Of a stretch of 64,000 nucleotides of DNA, positions 1 to 9,081 are shown one piece after another (position 1 is the stretch's first letter; each line of letters starts with the position of its first letter). Source of the stretch: Cohnella abietis (GTDB lineage: Bacteria > Bacillota > Bacilli > Paenibacillales > Paenibacillaceae); NCBI RefSeq assembly GCF_004295585.1, contig NZ_AP019400.1, positions 6,812,501 to 6,876,500 on the forward strand. Reading direction: 5' to 3'. The position numbers were made by a program, and so were the translations under genes. The notes beneath the pieces are model-generated. The model was given only the letters and a program-made list of their open reading frames with translations, did not search any database and was not told the origin of the DNA.

Positions 1-1650
1 CCACTGAAATCTACGGTCGCCCCCGATACTGGGCTTACCGTTGCATTCGCAGATACCGTCACTGTCGGCGCTAAGGTTGCCAAGTTCGTTCCATGCGACA
101 CTTCAATTGCGATCGTATGTGTCGCTGGATCAATCGTTGCCGCTCCTGTTTGCGCTGCTAACGCAAAACCCACAATTTCCTTCGCTCCGCTCAAAGGCGC
201 TTGCGCTTTACTTACGGTTACGGTCCATACTTGCGTATCACCGTTTTCGGCCTTCACCGTGTAGCTCACCGCTCCTCCGCTGAAATCTACGGTCGCACCC
301 GAAACTGGGCTTACCGTTGCATTCGCAGATACCGTCACTGTCGGCGTTAAGGTTGCCAAGTTCGTTCCGTGCGCCACTTCAATTGCGACCGTATGTGTCG
401 CTGGATCAATCGTTGCCACTCCTGTTTGCGCTGCTAGCGCAAAGCCCACAATTTCCTTCGCTCCGCTTAGGGGTGCTGGCGCTTTGCTTACCGTTACGGT
501 CCATACTTGCGTATCACCGTTTTCGGCCTTCACCGTGTAGCTCACAGCTCCACCACTGAAATCCACGGTCGCTCCCGACACTGGGCTTACCGTTGCATTC
601 GCAGATACCGTCACTGTCGGCGCTAAGCTTGCCAAGTTCGTTCCGTGCGCTACTTCAATCGCGACCATATGTGTAGCTGGATCAATCGTAGCTACCCCTG
701 TTTGCGCTACTAGCGCAAAGCTTACAATATCCTTCGCTCCGCTCAAAGGCGCTGGCGCTTTGCTTACCGTTACGGTCCATACTTGCGTATCGCCGTTTTC
801 GGCCTTCACCGTGTAGCTCACCGCTCCACCGCTAAAATCCACGGTCGCTCCCGATACTGGGCTTACCGTTGCATTCGCAGATACCGTCACTGTCGGCGCT
901 AAGGTCGACAGGTTCGTTCCATGCGACACCTCAATTGCGACCGTATGTGTCGCTGGATCAATTGTTGCCGCTCCTGTTTGCTCTGCTAGCGCGAAGCTCA
1001 CAATATTTTTCGCTCCGCTTAGGGGCGCTGGCGCTTTACTTACCGTTACGGTCCAAACCTGCGTATCACCGTTTTCGGCCTTCACTGTATAGCTTACCGC
1101 TCCACCGCTGAAATCCACGGCCGCACCCGAAACTGGGCTTACCGTTGCATTCGCAGATACCGTCACTGTCGGCGCTAAGGTTGCCAAGTTCGTTCCGTGC
1201 GCTACTTCAATCGCGACCGTGTGCGTTGCTGGATCAATCGTTGCCGCTCCTGTTTGCGCTGCTAGCGCGAAGCTCACAATATTTTTCGCTCCGCTTAGGG
1301 GCGCTGGCGCTTTACTTACCGTTACGGTCCAAACCTGCGTATCACCGTTTTCGGCCTTCACTGTATAGCTTACCGCTCCACCGCTGAAATCCACGGCCGC
1401 ACCCGAAACTGGGCTTACCGTTGCATTCGCAGATACCGTCACTGTCGGCGCTAAGGTTGCCAAGTCGGTTCCATGCGACACTTCAATCACGACCGTATGC
1501 GTCGCTGGATCAATCGTTGCCGCTCCTGTTTGCGCTGCTAGCGCGAAACCCACAATTTCCTTCGCTCCGCTTAGGGGCTCCGATGCCTCATTTACCGTTA
1601 CCGTATAATTTTTGATCGTCGTCCCGTCTTCCGCTGTAACCTTATAGATG
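1..1650 (-). repeat. 276-bp in-frame tandem repeats, about six copies
   Basis: A motif at about positions 25, 301, 577, 853, 1129 and 1405 recurs at exactly 276-bp spacing, and the sequence between is nearly identical in every copy. The unit is 92 codons of the surface protein, each containing the segments TIDPATHTVAIEV, LTPTVTVSANATVSPVSG and SYTVKAENGDTQVWTVTVSK. The left copy is cut by the window edge, so the true copy number is unknown. Confidence 0.95.
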
Positions 1651-4600
1651 ACTGAGGAGTTAAAATTATTCGCCGTTACACCACTCGTCTGCGGAGTCGA
1701 CCCTACATTAACAACCGATGCTTGAGCGCTAGTGAAGGTTGCAACTAACGCATTTTTACTCGTTCCATAGGGAACGGTCAAGGCAATCGCTGTTCCGCTG
1801 ATTGTGCCCGTCACTGCTGGTGACAGTCCTTCGAAGCTAAAGGATGTCATATCAGCATAGTTACTTTTATTACGGGTAACCGTGATCTTGTAAGTTTTCG
1901 TCGTTGTGCCATCCTGAGCTGTTACAACTACATTAATAACATTCGAACCGGTATTTAGAGCAAGAGGTGCACTACTTTGGCCGCTAACAACCGTTGTCGC
2001 AGTGCCGCTGTTAACGCTCACCGTTACAGTCGCATTAGCATTCGTAACGGTAGGTGTAACGGTGACGCTAGAATAACTATTCGCTGCAGTGGATGTATAG
2101 GCAATCGTATTAACATTAAATGTTGGACTAAAAGCACCTGAGGACAGGCTTAAGCCAGACAGTGTCGCTACTGTACTTGCTGCACGCGTCGCTGTAATCG
2201 TATAGCTCTTCATCGTACCGTCTTGTGCAGTTACTGTAACGACAATGCTATTACTTCCTACATTAAGGGGAAGCGCCGTACTATTACTGCCACTAGCTAC
2301 GACAATATCTGATCCTCCGTTTACGTTGACCTTCACCGTCGCTAAGGAATCGGCTACAGTCGGCTTAACCGTAATAGAAGTCGTTGTATTGGCAATAGTA
2401 GGAACCGTATAAGCTATCGTTCCAGCCGCAAATGTTGGACTGAGAGTACCGCCAGTTGTTGTTAATGCGCTTAAATTAGCATTAGCGCTACCTGCTGCGC
2501 GTGTTACAATCACTTTGTAAATTTTCGTATTCGTCCCATCCTGTGAAGTGACCTCAACTGTGATGGTATTCGCTGTACCTGCCACCAGTGCAATGCTTAC
2601 GCTTGCCTGACCACTGACAACGCTAACTCCGTTCACCTTAACTGTGGAGCCAGCGTTACTAACAAAAGGAGTCACGTTAAGAGCCGAAACGCTGTACGCA
2701 ACACTCGCTGTATAGTCCGTTGTGGCTTCCATGTAATTCGGACTCAGTGTTCCAGAGGACAGGGAAAGTAAGCTCAAGCCTGCAGCTGATGGATCAGAAC
2801 GCACAACATTCAATGCGTAATCTCTGCTGCCAAATCCGGTCGAGCTAGTAATCGTAACCGTGACAGAATTATTGCCAGCTACAAGATTAGTTCCTCCTGT
2901 TACGGACACGATGTCACCCGGGTTGAGTGTCGTTCCCGTCACCGTGACACTATGAGCATCACTTTCAACAATAGCCGTATAGGATGAAGTTACATTATCC
3001 ACATTCGGAGACACCGGGGCGATTGTCCCCGAATTTGATGTTACCGTAAGTCCTGTAAGCCATAGAGGCGTTATTCCGCGAAGATAGGGAGTCGTTGTCC
3101 CATTGACGATATTCCATACTGTGTTAAAATCCCATGTATTATAGCTCGAACTAAGCTTCATATTCGTGGCTGCTGTTCCAGTTATTCCAGTAGTACTCCC
3201 TGAACCAACCCCAATGCTCATCCCTGAAGTCGTCGTATTCCAATAGCTGTTAGTAAAAGTTCCACTCGTCTTAGTACCTACCAATCCGCCAGCTGCGCTA
3301 CCTCCTGTCACCTTGCCTGTTGCGTAGCTGTTTTTATAGGTTCCTGATTGGGTCTTGCCGATCAAACCACCTGCTGATGCATTAACTGCGCTCACTCGTC
3401 CCGTTGCGTAAGAATTAGAAATCTTTCCGGAGTAGTTATCACTACCTACAAGTCCCCCCACCAAACTAGAGCCTTGAACTTTGCCCTCAGCATAGCTTGT
3501 GTCTACTGTACCACCCTCATTTAGGCCGATTAAACCTCCGACTGAATTGCCACTGCCTGTAACATTAGCAATAGAACCACTCAATGACACCGTTCCATTT
3601 GTTACATATCCGATCAAACCACCCACACTATTTTGACCCGAAGCAGTACCAGAAACAGAAACATTAGTTATAGTACTTGAGCTGTGCCAACCTACTAACA
3701 AGCCTACATTATCTCTACCGGTGACCGCCGCCTGGACAATTTTTAAATTGGACACATTGCCTATATAAATATATTGAAACAAACCGACTATATCTTCATC
3801 CGGCCGCTGAATGGTTAGCCCGGTTATACTGTGCCCGTTCCCGTTCAGAGTGCCTTCAAAATAGATTGGCTCCCAGCCTTTCCCTCCGTTTGCTGAGGCG
3901 TAAGAGGACAAATCGATATCAGCAGTTAGCTTAAATACCTTCTGATAATCATTCCGAACTTCATTGAGCTGATCAGCGGTAGCAATTAAATAGGGGGATG
4001 CTATTGTTCCCTCTCCCCCGGCGAACCTACTGCGAACGACTGTAAGGGTATACGTCTTCTGGGTTCCATCCGATGCAGTTACAATAACCTTGCAGAGGTT
4101 GTTTCCAACGACTAGATTGCTGCATCCAGTGACTGTATAGGTTGCATCAGCATGATGTGTTGTCGCTGTAACATTCGCATTAGTGCTGCTATTCGGTACA
4201 ATTACCGTATAGTCATTTGTGCTACTAGTGAATTCCGCCACGGGTACCCCGTTCACTTGCAAATCCGATAGCTGCGCATCTGACGACAACGCGGCCGAAG
4301 CCAGCTTATGTATATGTAACGTATAAACTTGATTTCTGTCATTGCCATCGCTTACTGTAAGCGTTACGGTATTATTGCCTGTAACAAGCGTAGCGCCACC
4401 AACAATATTTACAGTTGCACTAGCATTTGCTGATGGAGCCGTAATCATCACTGACGTAGCCGCACTCGTCACACTAATATCATATTGCTTAATAGCCGAA
4501 TTGAAGGTTGGCGACAGGGTGCCGCTTATCCCTGCATTAGGGGAAACGACCAAATTGGTCAACCACAAAGGCGCGTTATCCTTTAGATAAGGATAGCTTG

Positions 4601-5731
4601 TTCCCGTTGCTCCGGCCCAGGTTCCATTGAAATTCCAGCCTGCAAAGCTGGTTGATTGCTGCATGCTCGCAGTCGTTAATGCGTTGACACCCGAATTATC
4701 AGAGCTCCAGCCGTAGCTACGAGGATTACTTAATGCGGATTCATTATAGAATGAACGGGTAACAGTGGAACCGTAGCTATACCCACCGAAACCACCCAGA
4801 ATATTGTTTCCAAAAACTTGGCCAGCTGAATAGCTGTTAGAGATCGTTAATCCATATAAATAGCCAATTAAGCCACCGACTGTTCCTGCTCCGCTAACGG
4901 AACCAAGCGAATAACTATCCTGAACAGCACCCGAATACCCCTGCCCCAGTAATCCACCAGCATTATTTTGGTCACTAACGACATTGCCGGATGCGTAGCT
5001 GCGCTTAATGCTTCCAGAATGTGAATTACCAATAAGCCCTCCCACATTGGAACCTGCTGCATGAACATCTCCTTCTGCATAGTTATCTGAGAATTGTCCA
5101 TTGCTGCCACTATAATAGCCTATTAAACCGCCGACATTATCTGCACTTCCGTATACAGACGCCAAAGAACCAGTATGAGTGACAGTTGAGCTCTCCAGTT
5201 TGCCAACTAGCCCTCCTACCTCCTGATTCCCTTGGACATGTCCAGATGTATATACTTGCGTCAGCGTAGCAGATACCGCTTTACCTGCTAAAATTCCAGT
5301 AGTTGAGCTTCCTTTTACATCAGCATGAGTGAGCTTCACATTTACGATTTTACCCGTAAAAATCATACCAAACAGTCCCACGTTATCATCATTGCCGCGA
5401 TTAATGTACAAGCCTGTAATTTGATGTCCGTCACCATCCAATGAGCCAGAGAAATATCCCTCGATCGGCTTCCAGCCTTTCCCTCCATCGGATGCAGCAT
5501 ACGCTGACAAATCAATATCTGAAACTAGCTTATAGTTGGCATTTACTTTAGCTCTAACTTCATTTAGCTGGTCCGCATTTGCAATCAGGTAAGGTGAAGC
5601 GACCGTTCCATCCCCTCCATCGAATTCTGTGCTAGCCGAGACAGATGAATAGGGATACGATGCTCCCACAATGATTCCTATAAGCAATAAAATAAAGCTC
5701 CGATATAATTTTTTACCTATCTTTGTTTTCA
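1..5731 (-). CDS. Giant GLUG-repeat / cadherin-like surface protein, C-terminus beyond the left edge
   Basis: Read on the minus strand the frame stays open from an ATG at 5731 (preceded by GGAGGG) to the window edge, giving about 1,910 codons without a stop. A signal peptide occupies roughly residues 1-37 (basic start, long hydrophobic core, SVSAS-type end). Residues 40-370 are a GLUG module (repeated VGGLIG / NSYAxG motifs, expected to form a beta-helix), followed by two cadherin-like beta-sandwich units, a second GLUG module at about 570-890, four more cadherin-like units (ending TAQDGT..YxITVTR) and, from about residue 1,364, tandem 92-residue repeats of the DUF5018-like type. The paralogue at 30338-35386 has the same N-terminal order and ends in three SLH domains, so cell-wall anchoring through SLH domains outside the window is inferred. 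The role is probably adhesion or matrix; no catalytic motif was seen. Family names are from memory, not from a search. Confidence 0.88.
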
Positions 5732-5905
5732 TTTTAACCCTCCATTTAGCACTTGAGCTTCGACAGCATCTTAAGCACTGGATATTATTCTTAAGCTAGC
5801 TCATCGTAAACCTCCAAGGTTAAACTGGGGTAAACAGGCAAAAAAATACTTGAATAATAGCTGTTGTTGTCGAAAATAGCCCCTGATAAGTTCGATAAAT
5901 AACGC

Positions 5906-5944
5906 AAAAAGACTCCCCAAAATGAAATTTTCAGGAGTCTTTTT
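5906..5944 (-). terminator. Rho-independent terminator of the sigma/anti-sigma operon
   Basis: An inverted repeat (AAAAAGACTCC / GGAGTCTTTTT) encloses a 17-base loop and is followed on the minus strand by a T run. It lies downstream of the anti-sigma stop at 6014. The A/T runs on both sides would let it work in either direction. Confidence 0.85.
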
Positions 5945-6013
5945 GCTATTTGTATTGATCGCTGAAGCTCCACCTTTCTTAGTGCGGATAGAGCAAGTGA
6001 TGCCGAATGTATG

Positions 6014-6856
6014 TTATTTTTGCGGAGCCATGTTGTTGTAGATGCGCGTTGCAGTCACTTTTCCCGTGCCTACATCCTCTGTCGTAAATCCAGATACGAA
6101 ATTGCCAACCTTAAATTCTTTTTGCAGCAGCGCTTCAGATGGTTTAGCAGCAGTCGGGCCTGAGATGCCTAATTCAGTTTCTGATGTTACGGTTACCCAC
6201 AAGCCGCCAACCTTAAAGCTTTTGCCATCTGCGCTTACTTCCGTAATCTCGCCCTCGATATTAACTGCAGCTTTCCCCTTAATAGGTGGGTTCGTGATAT
6301 TATCCTTCTGTGGAGCTATGTTGTTGTAGATAACATCTGCAGTCACCTTGCCGGAGCCGACATCTTGAGAGGTATAGCCGGACACGATATTGCCAACCTT
6401 AAACTCTTTCTGTAGCAACTCTTCCGATGGCTTCGATGCTGTCGGTTCTTTACTGCCCAGCGCCGTTTTATCTGTTACTGTCACCCACAGGTCACCAACC
6501 TTAAAGCTTTTGCCATCCGCACTCACTTCGGTGATGACACCATCAATATTGACTGCCACTTTACCGACAATAGGAGGCTTCGTTACAATTGCCGAAGGTT
6601 GGGGTGTAGTACCCGGCGCATTCTGGTTCATTGTGAAAATGCTGACCGATAATAACGCACACGCTGCAATGCCGACTGTCCAACCTGTTAACGTTCTTTT
6701 TTTAGTGTTTTCCATTTTTAATTTCCCCTTTTGGTTGTTATTATTTATTTGTGTTGTCTTTTCCATTTCCAGCATCAGCTTCTGGTACGTTGCCTCTTTA
6801 AAATCCTCACTTATTTTCACACGGGACATCGCGGATTTATAAACAGATTTCTTCAT
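6014..6856 (-). CDS. Membrane-anchored anti-sigma-type protein with two DUF5666-like repeats
   Basis: The 280-residue product has a cytoplasmic N-terminus (about 1-57), one transmembrane helix (about 58-78, GWTVGIAACALLSVSIF) and an outside part with two copies of an 80-residue unit built on VNIxGxITEVSADGKSFKVG..WVTVT and ending VSGxTxxDVGxGKVTAxxIYNN. The unit resembles the small beta-barrel DUF5666 family (inference from memory). It overlaps the ECF sigma gene by 20 bp, the usual arrangement for a cognate anti-sigma factor, and the protein most likely holds that sigma factor at the membrane. The ATG at 6856 is chosen because TTGGAGG lies 8 bases upstream; a TTG at 6871 is possible. No zinc-binding HxxxCxxC motif is visible, so this is not a classical ZAS anti-sigma factor. 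The duplicated extracellular unit might sense the signal. Confidence 0.75.
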   Translation of the reverse strand: MKKSVYKSAMSRVKISEDFKEATYQKLMLEMEKTTQINNNNQKGKLKMENTKKRTLTGWTVGIAACALLSVSIFTMNQNAPGTTPQPSAIVTKPPIVGKVAVNIDGVITEVSADGKSFKVGDLWVTVTDKTALGSKEPTASKPSEELLQKEFKVGNIVSGYTSQDVGSGKVTADVIYNNIAPQKDNITNPPIKGKAAVNIEGEITEVSADGKSFKVGGLWVTVTSETELGISGPTAAKPSEALLQKEFKVGNFVSGFTTEDVGTGKVTATRIYNNMAPQK

Positions 6857-7334
6857 CCTCCATGCCTCCAATCTTCTCTTTTAAGATGAAGCGTCCTCTT
6901 GCAAGCCATGTTCCTACTGTTGCGGGCTTGGACTGCATAATAACTGCAATTTCCTGAATAGAATATCCCTCATAGTAGTGCAGATGAATCGGAATTCGAT
7001 ACTTCTTGTCCAAGGCCAGTACGGCCTGCAGGACCCCATTTTCTTCTTTTGGGAGGTAGCTTAGGTCTTCGGGAACAGGATTTCTGCTCTTGAACCAGCC
7101 GGTTTTAAGCATATTTTTACTTTTATTAATTGTTAATCGAATCAGCCAAGCTTTTTCATGTTCACTGCTTTCAAATACAGGGCGTTTTTGCAAATAGGTA
7201 AGGAATACTTCCTGTGTCACTTCTTCTGCGTCAGCTATATTTTTCAAATATGCAAAGGCAATTTTGATCATGCTTTGTGAATATAGATCCAAGGCCCTTC
7301 GTACAGATTCATTGAGCTCATATGAATTGTACAC
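6837..7334 (-). CDS. ECF-family RNA polymerase sigma factor
   Basis: The product is about 165 residues, the usual size for an ECF sigma factor. Region 2 is visible at about residues 15-75 (LYSQSMIKIAFAYLKNIADA, then EEVTQEVFLTYLQ and WLIRLTINKSKN), and region 4 at about 100-155 (YRIPIHLHYYEGYSIQEIA, then KPATVGTWLARGRFILKE). The GTG at 7334 is favoured because AAAGGAGG sits 7 bases upstream; an earlier GTG at 7352 would put that ribosome binding site inside the gene. The overlapping downstream gene encodes its likely membrane anti-sigma partner. The regulon is unknown; autoregulation is usual for such pairs, but I could not identify a convincing ECF promoter upstream. Confidence 0.9.
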   Translation of the reverse strand: MYNSYELNESVRRALDLYSQSMIKIAFAYLKNIADAEEVTQEVFLTYLQKRPVFESSEHEKAWLIRLTINKSKNMLKTGWFKSRNPVPEDLSYLPKEENGVLQAVLALDKKYRIPIHLHYYEGYSIQEIAVIMQSKPATVGTWLARGRFILKEKIGGMEDEEICL

Positions 7335-7476
7335 CTCAGCACCTCCTTTCACTTTTAATACAACTGAGAGCTCATCTATTTTTCAATGCAGCCAATATTT
7401 TTTTAGCATGCGGTTATTTCCAATAAAGTAAACGTTCCACTAGAAGGGATAGTGCTTAGCTATTGATATAGACGCG

Positions 7477-7520
7477 AAAAAGCCCGCAAATTGCTGCACG
7501 AGCAATGGTACGGGCTTTTT
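7477..7520 (-). terminator. Terminator after the YdeI-like gene
   Basis: The inverted repeat AAAAAGCCCG / CGGGCTTTTT has a 24-base loop and A/T tails on both sides. It lies between the YdeI-like stop (7601) and the sigma factor start, and should prevent read-through into the sigma operon. Confidence 0.8.
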
Positions 7521-7600
7521 CATTTTACATACATTGAATTTAATCAGAAAAAAATAACATTATTTCGATGGTTTAGCTTGCTTTGGCAGGCATACAAACC

Positions 7601-8194
7601 CTAATCATTTAATCCCTTTCCATCGAGAATTTGCTGCATGCTTTTTTGGACTCTGGATTCTCGGGTTTTGGATTGTTTGGGTGCGGAAAAATAAAGAATG
7701 TAAGCTCTTTGTCGTCCCGGCGTCAATGCTTCAAAAGCAGTTTTCAAAGCGGGGATTTCATCGAATTTATTTTGCAGCTCTACAGGGATTTCGAATTCTG
7801 TATTCTTTACAAAATCCACTTGCAGCCCCGCTTTTTCAACTTCAATAGCTTCATGAATATAGGCTTTCAAGATGGATTCCAGTTCAACTATTTCTTGAAC
7901 GTTAGTAAACCGAATCTGGCGCGCCGCCTGTACATTTTCCGTTTGTTGAATTAGAATCCCCTGGGGATCCTTTAACAGAGCACCTTTGTGGAACAGAAGC
8001 GCACAATATTCTTTAAACCCATGGATTAAAACGATATTTTTCTTCTCAAAAGTGTAACAAGGATGCATCCACTTAAATTCCTCGGTCAGTTCACAGTCGA
8101 GAACTATATTTCTTAACTTCTCATAGTGTTCCTTCCACTTTTTAGATTTACTTATAAATTCATCAGCCTTAGCATTTATCCTACTATCTGTCAT
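7601..8194 (-). CDS. ydeI: YdeI/OmpD-associated-like family protein (DUF1801 type)
   Basis: This 197-residue cytoplasmic protein matches the organisation of Bacillus subtilis YdeI. The N-terminal half (about 1-115) is a DUF1801-like domain with the segments EFKWMHPCYTFEKKNIVLIH and ALLFHKGALLKDPQG; the C-terminal part (about 130-195) carries the YdeI/OmpD-associated motif (LTPGRQRAYILYFSAPKQSK, then R..RVQK..QQILDGKG). The ATG at 8194 has AGAGGAG 9 bases upstream; a TTG lies one codon earlier. The gene is monocistronic, with a terminator at 7477-7520. Gram-negative relatives have been linked to bacteriocin tolerance or outer-membrane proteins, but the biochemical function here is not established. 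Confidence 0.85.
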   Translation of the reverse strand: MTDSRINAKADEFISKSKKWKEHYEKLRNIVLDCELTEEFKWMHPCYTFEKKNIVLIHGFKEYCALLFHKGALLKDPQGILIQQTENVQAARQIRFTNVQEIVELESILKAYIHEAIEVEKAGLQVDFVKNTEFEIPVELQNKFDEIPALKTAFEALTPGRQRAYILYFSAPKQSKTRESRVQKSMQQILDGKGLND

Positions 8195-8384
8195 CAAGGA
8201 ACGCTCCTCTTACTCTTCATCGCTTATTGCGTATCTGCGTCTCATAGGTTCAATTGTACTGCTTTTTTATGGATTGTACAGTTTGCGTAATACCGGCTTA
8301 TTTATCTAATTCAAAACAATCGTACTTCTTGCTTGGCGGGCGCTTTTGCTAGTTAGCCGTCTGTTCCAGAACGGAACAGATGCC

Positions 8385-8567
8385 TAACGAACTCAGCAAC
8401 TCTTATTTGATCTAAAAGTAATGATTTTATATTGTAACGAACTCCACAAACCTTATCTGCAGCAAAGTAGCTCCGTTCCTCCTCTGAATGACTCAATAAC
8501 GCCACTGCAGTTCGTTAGCTCAAAAAAGTAGTCATTTTATCGACAATAAGCACGATACAGTTCGTTA
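8385..8567 (+). repeat. Dispersed 183-bp nested-palindrome element, copy A
   Basis: The element is bounded by TAACGAACT on the left and AGTTCGTTA on the right, with a second, inner pair (TAACGAACTCC and GCAGTTCGTTA) inside, so the four related sites run forward, forward, reverse, reverse. Copies B (54155-54336) and C (60073-60255) have the same length, orientation and conserved internal blocks such as CTTATTTGATC and CAATAAGCACGATACA. No reading frame is conserved. Confidence 0.85.
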
Positions 8568-8644
8568 GCTTCGACATACATCTCCCTGTTGGGTGAGAAG
8601 ATGGGAAATGGACATGGTGAAACTTATCCACGCTGAATAACTTC

Positions 8645-8889
8645 AAAACATTCTACTTCGATAAAAATGATCAGGCGCAGAGGCCTATTGTGTAGCTAGT
8701 ACGATCATAAACATCGTTAATACGTCTTTGGTGGCGCCCCTACTAGCTATTAACGATGAAAAACATTCTACTTCGACGAAAATGATCAGGCGCAGTAGCC
8801 TATTGTGTAACAAGTACGATCATAAACATCGCTATTGCGTCTTTGGAGGCCCCCCTACTAGCTATTAACGATGAAAAACATTCTACTCA
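8645..8889 (+). repeat. 115-bp tandem duplication with a third partial copy
   Basis: The block starting AAAACATTCTACTTCG at 8645 recurs at 8760 and begins again at 8875. Copies one and two share long identical stretches (TGATCAGGCGCAG, ACGATCATAAACATCG, CTACTAGCTATTAACGATGA) with scattered substitutions. Nothing indicates coding. Confidence 0.9.
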
Positions 8890-9014
8890 AGCGAAATACA
8901 TCGTACCCCTCTTGTCACAAGAGTGCGGGGTGCTGGCATTTTGGGGTACTTTATTTGTCTCTTAGCAACCAGTGCGTATTGAAATAGGGTACTAGTTATA
9001 TACTCTCTGATAGG

Positions 9015-9063
9015 TCAAGAAAAACCGTCAAGGAATCATCTGATGCCCTGACGGTTTTCTTGA
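9015..9063 (-). terminator. Terminator of the SLH surface-protein gene
   Basis: An inverted repeat (AAGAAAAACCGTCAAGG / CCCTGACGGTTTTCTT) lies 20 bp downstream of the stop codon at 9082. Its arms contain the U tract needed on either strand. Confidence 0.85.
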
Positions 9064-9081
9064 GTTAATTGATACCAAAGC

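Larger units (their letters stand above)
8195..9014. other. Repeat-rich non-coding interval
   Basis: No credible coding sequence was found in this stretch of about 820 bp. It holds one copy of the dispersed 183-bp element (8385-8567), a 115-bp tandem duplication (8645-8889) and, at about 8905-8932, a small imperfect hairpin (ACCCC..CTTGT / ACAAG..GGGGT). It separates the YdeI-like gene from the SLH protein gene; the promoter of the former lies in its left end. Confidence 0.7.

Noticed and set aside
41-1615. Series of similar 64-82-residue open frames on the plus strand, each starting MHSQIPSLSALR
   Set aside because: They are antisense shadows of the 276-bp repeats of the minus-strand surface protein and recur only because the repeats do.
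5791-5973. 60-residue minus-strand open frame
   Set aside because: It runs through the terminator at 5906-5944, has no ribosome binding site and no family features.
6042-6842. Two plus-strand open frames of 95 and 150 residues
   Set aside because: They lie opposite the two repeated units of the anti-sigma-type protein and mirror that repetition.
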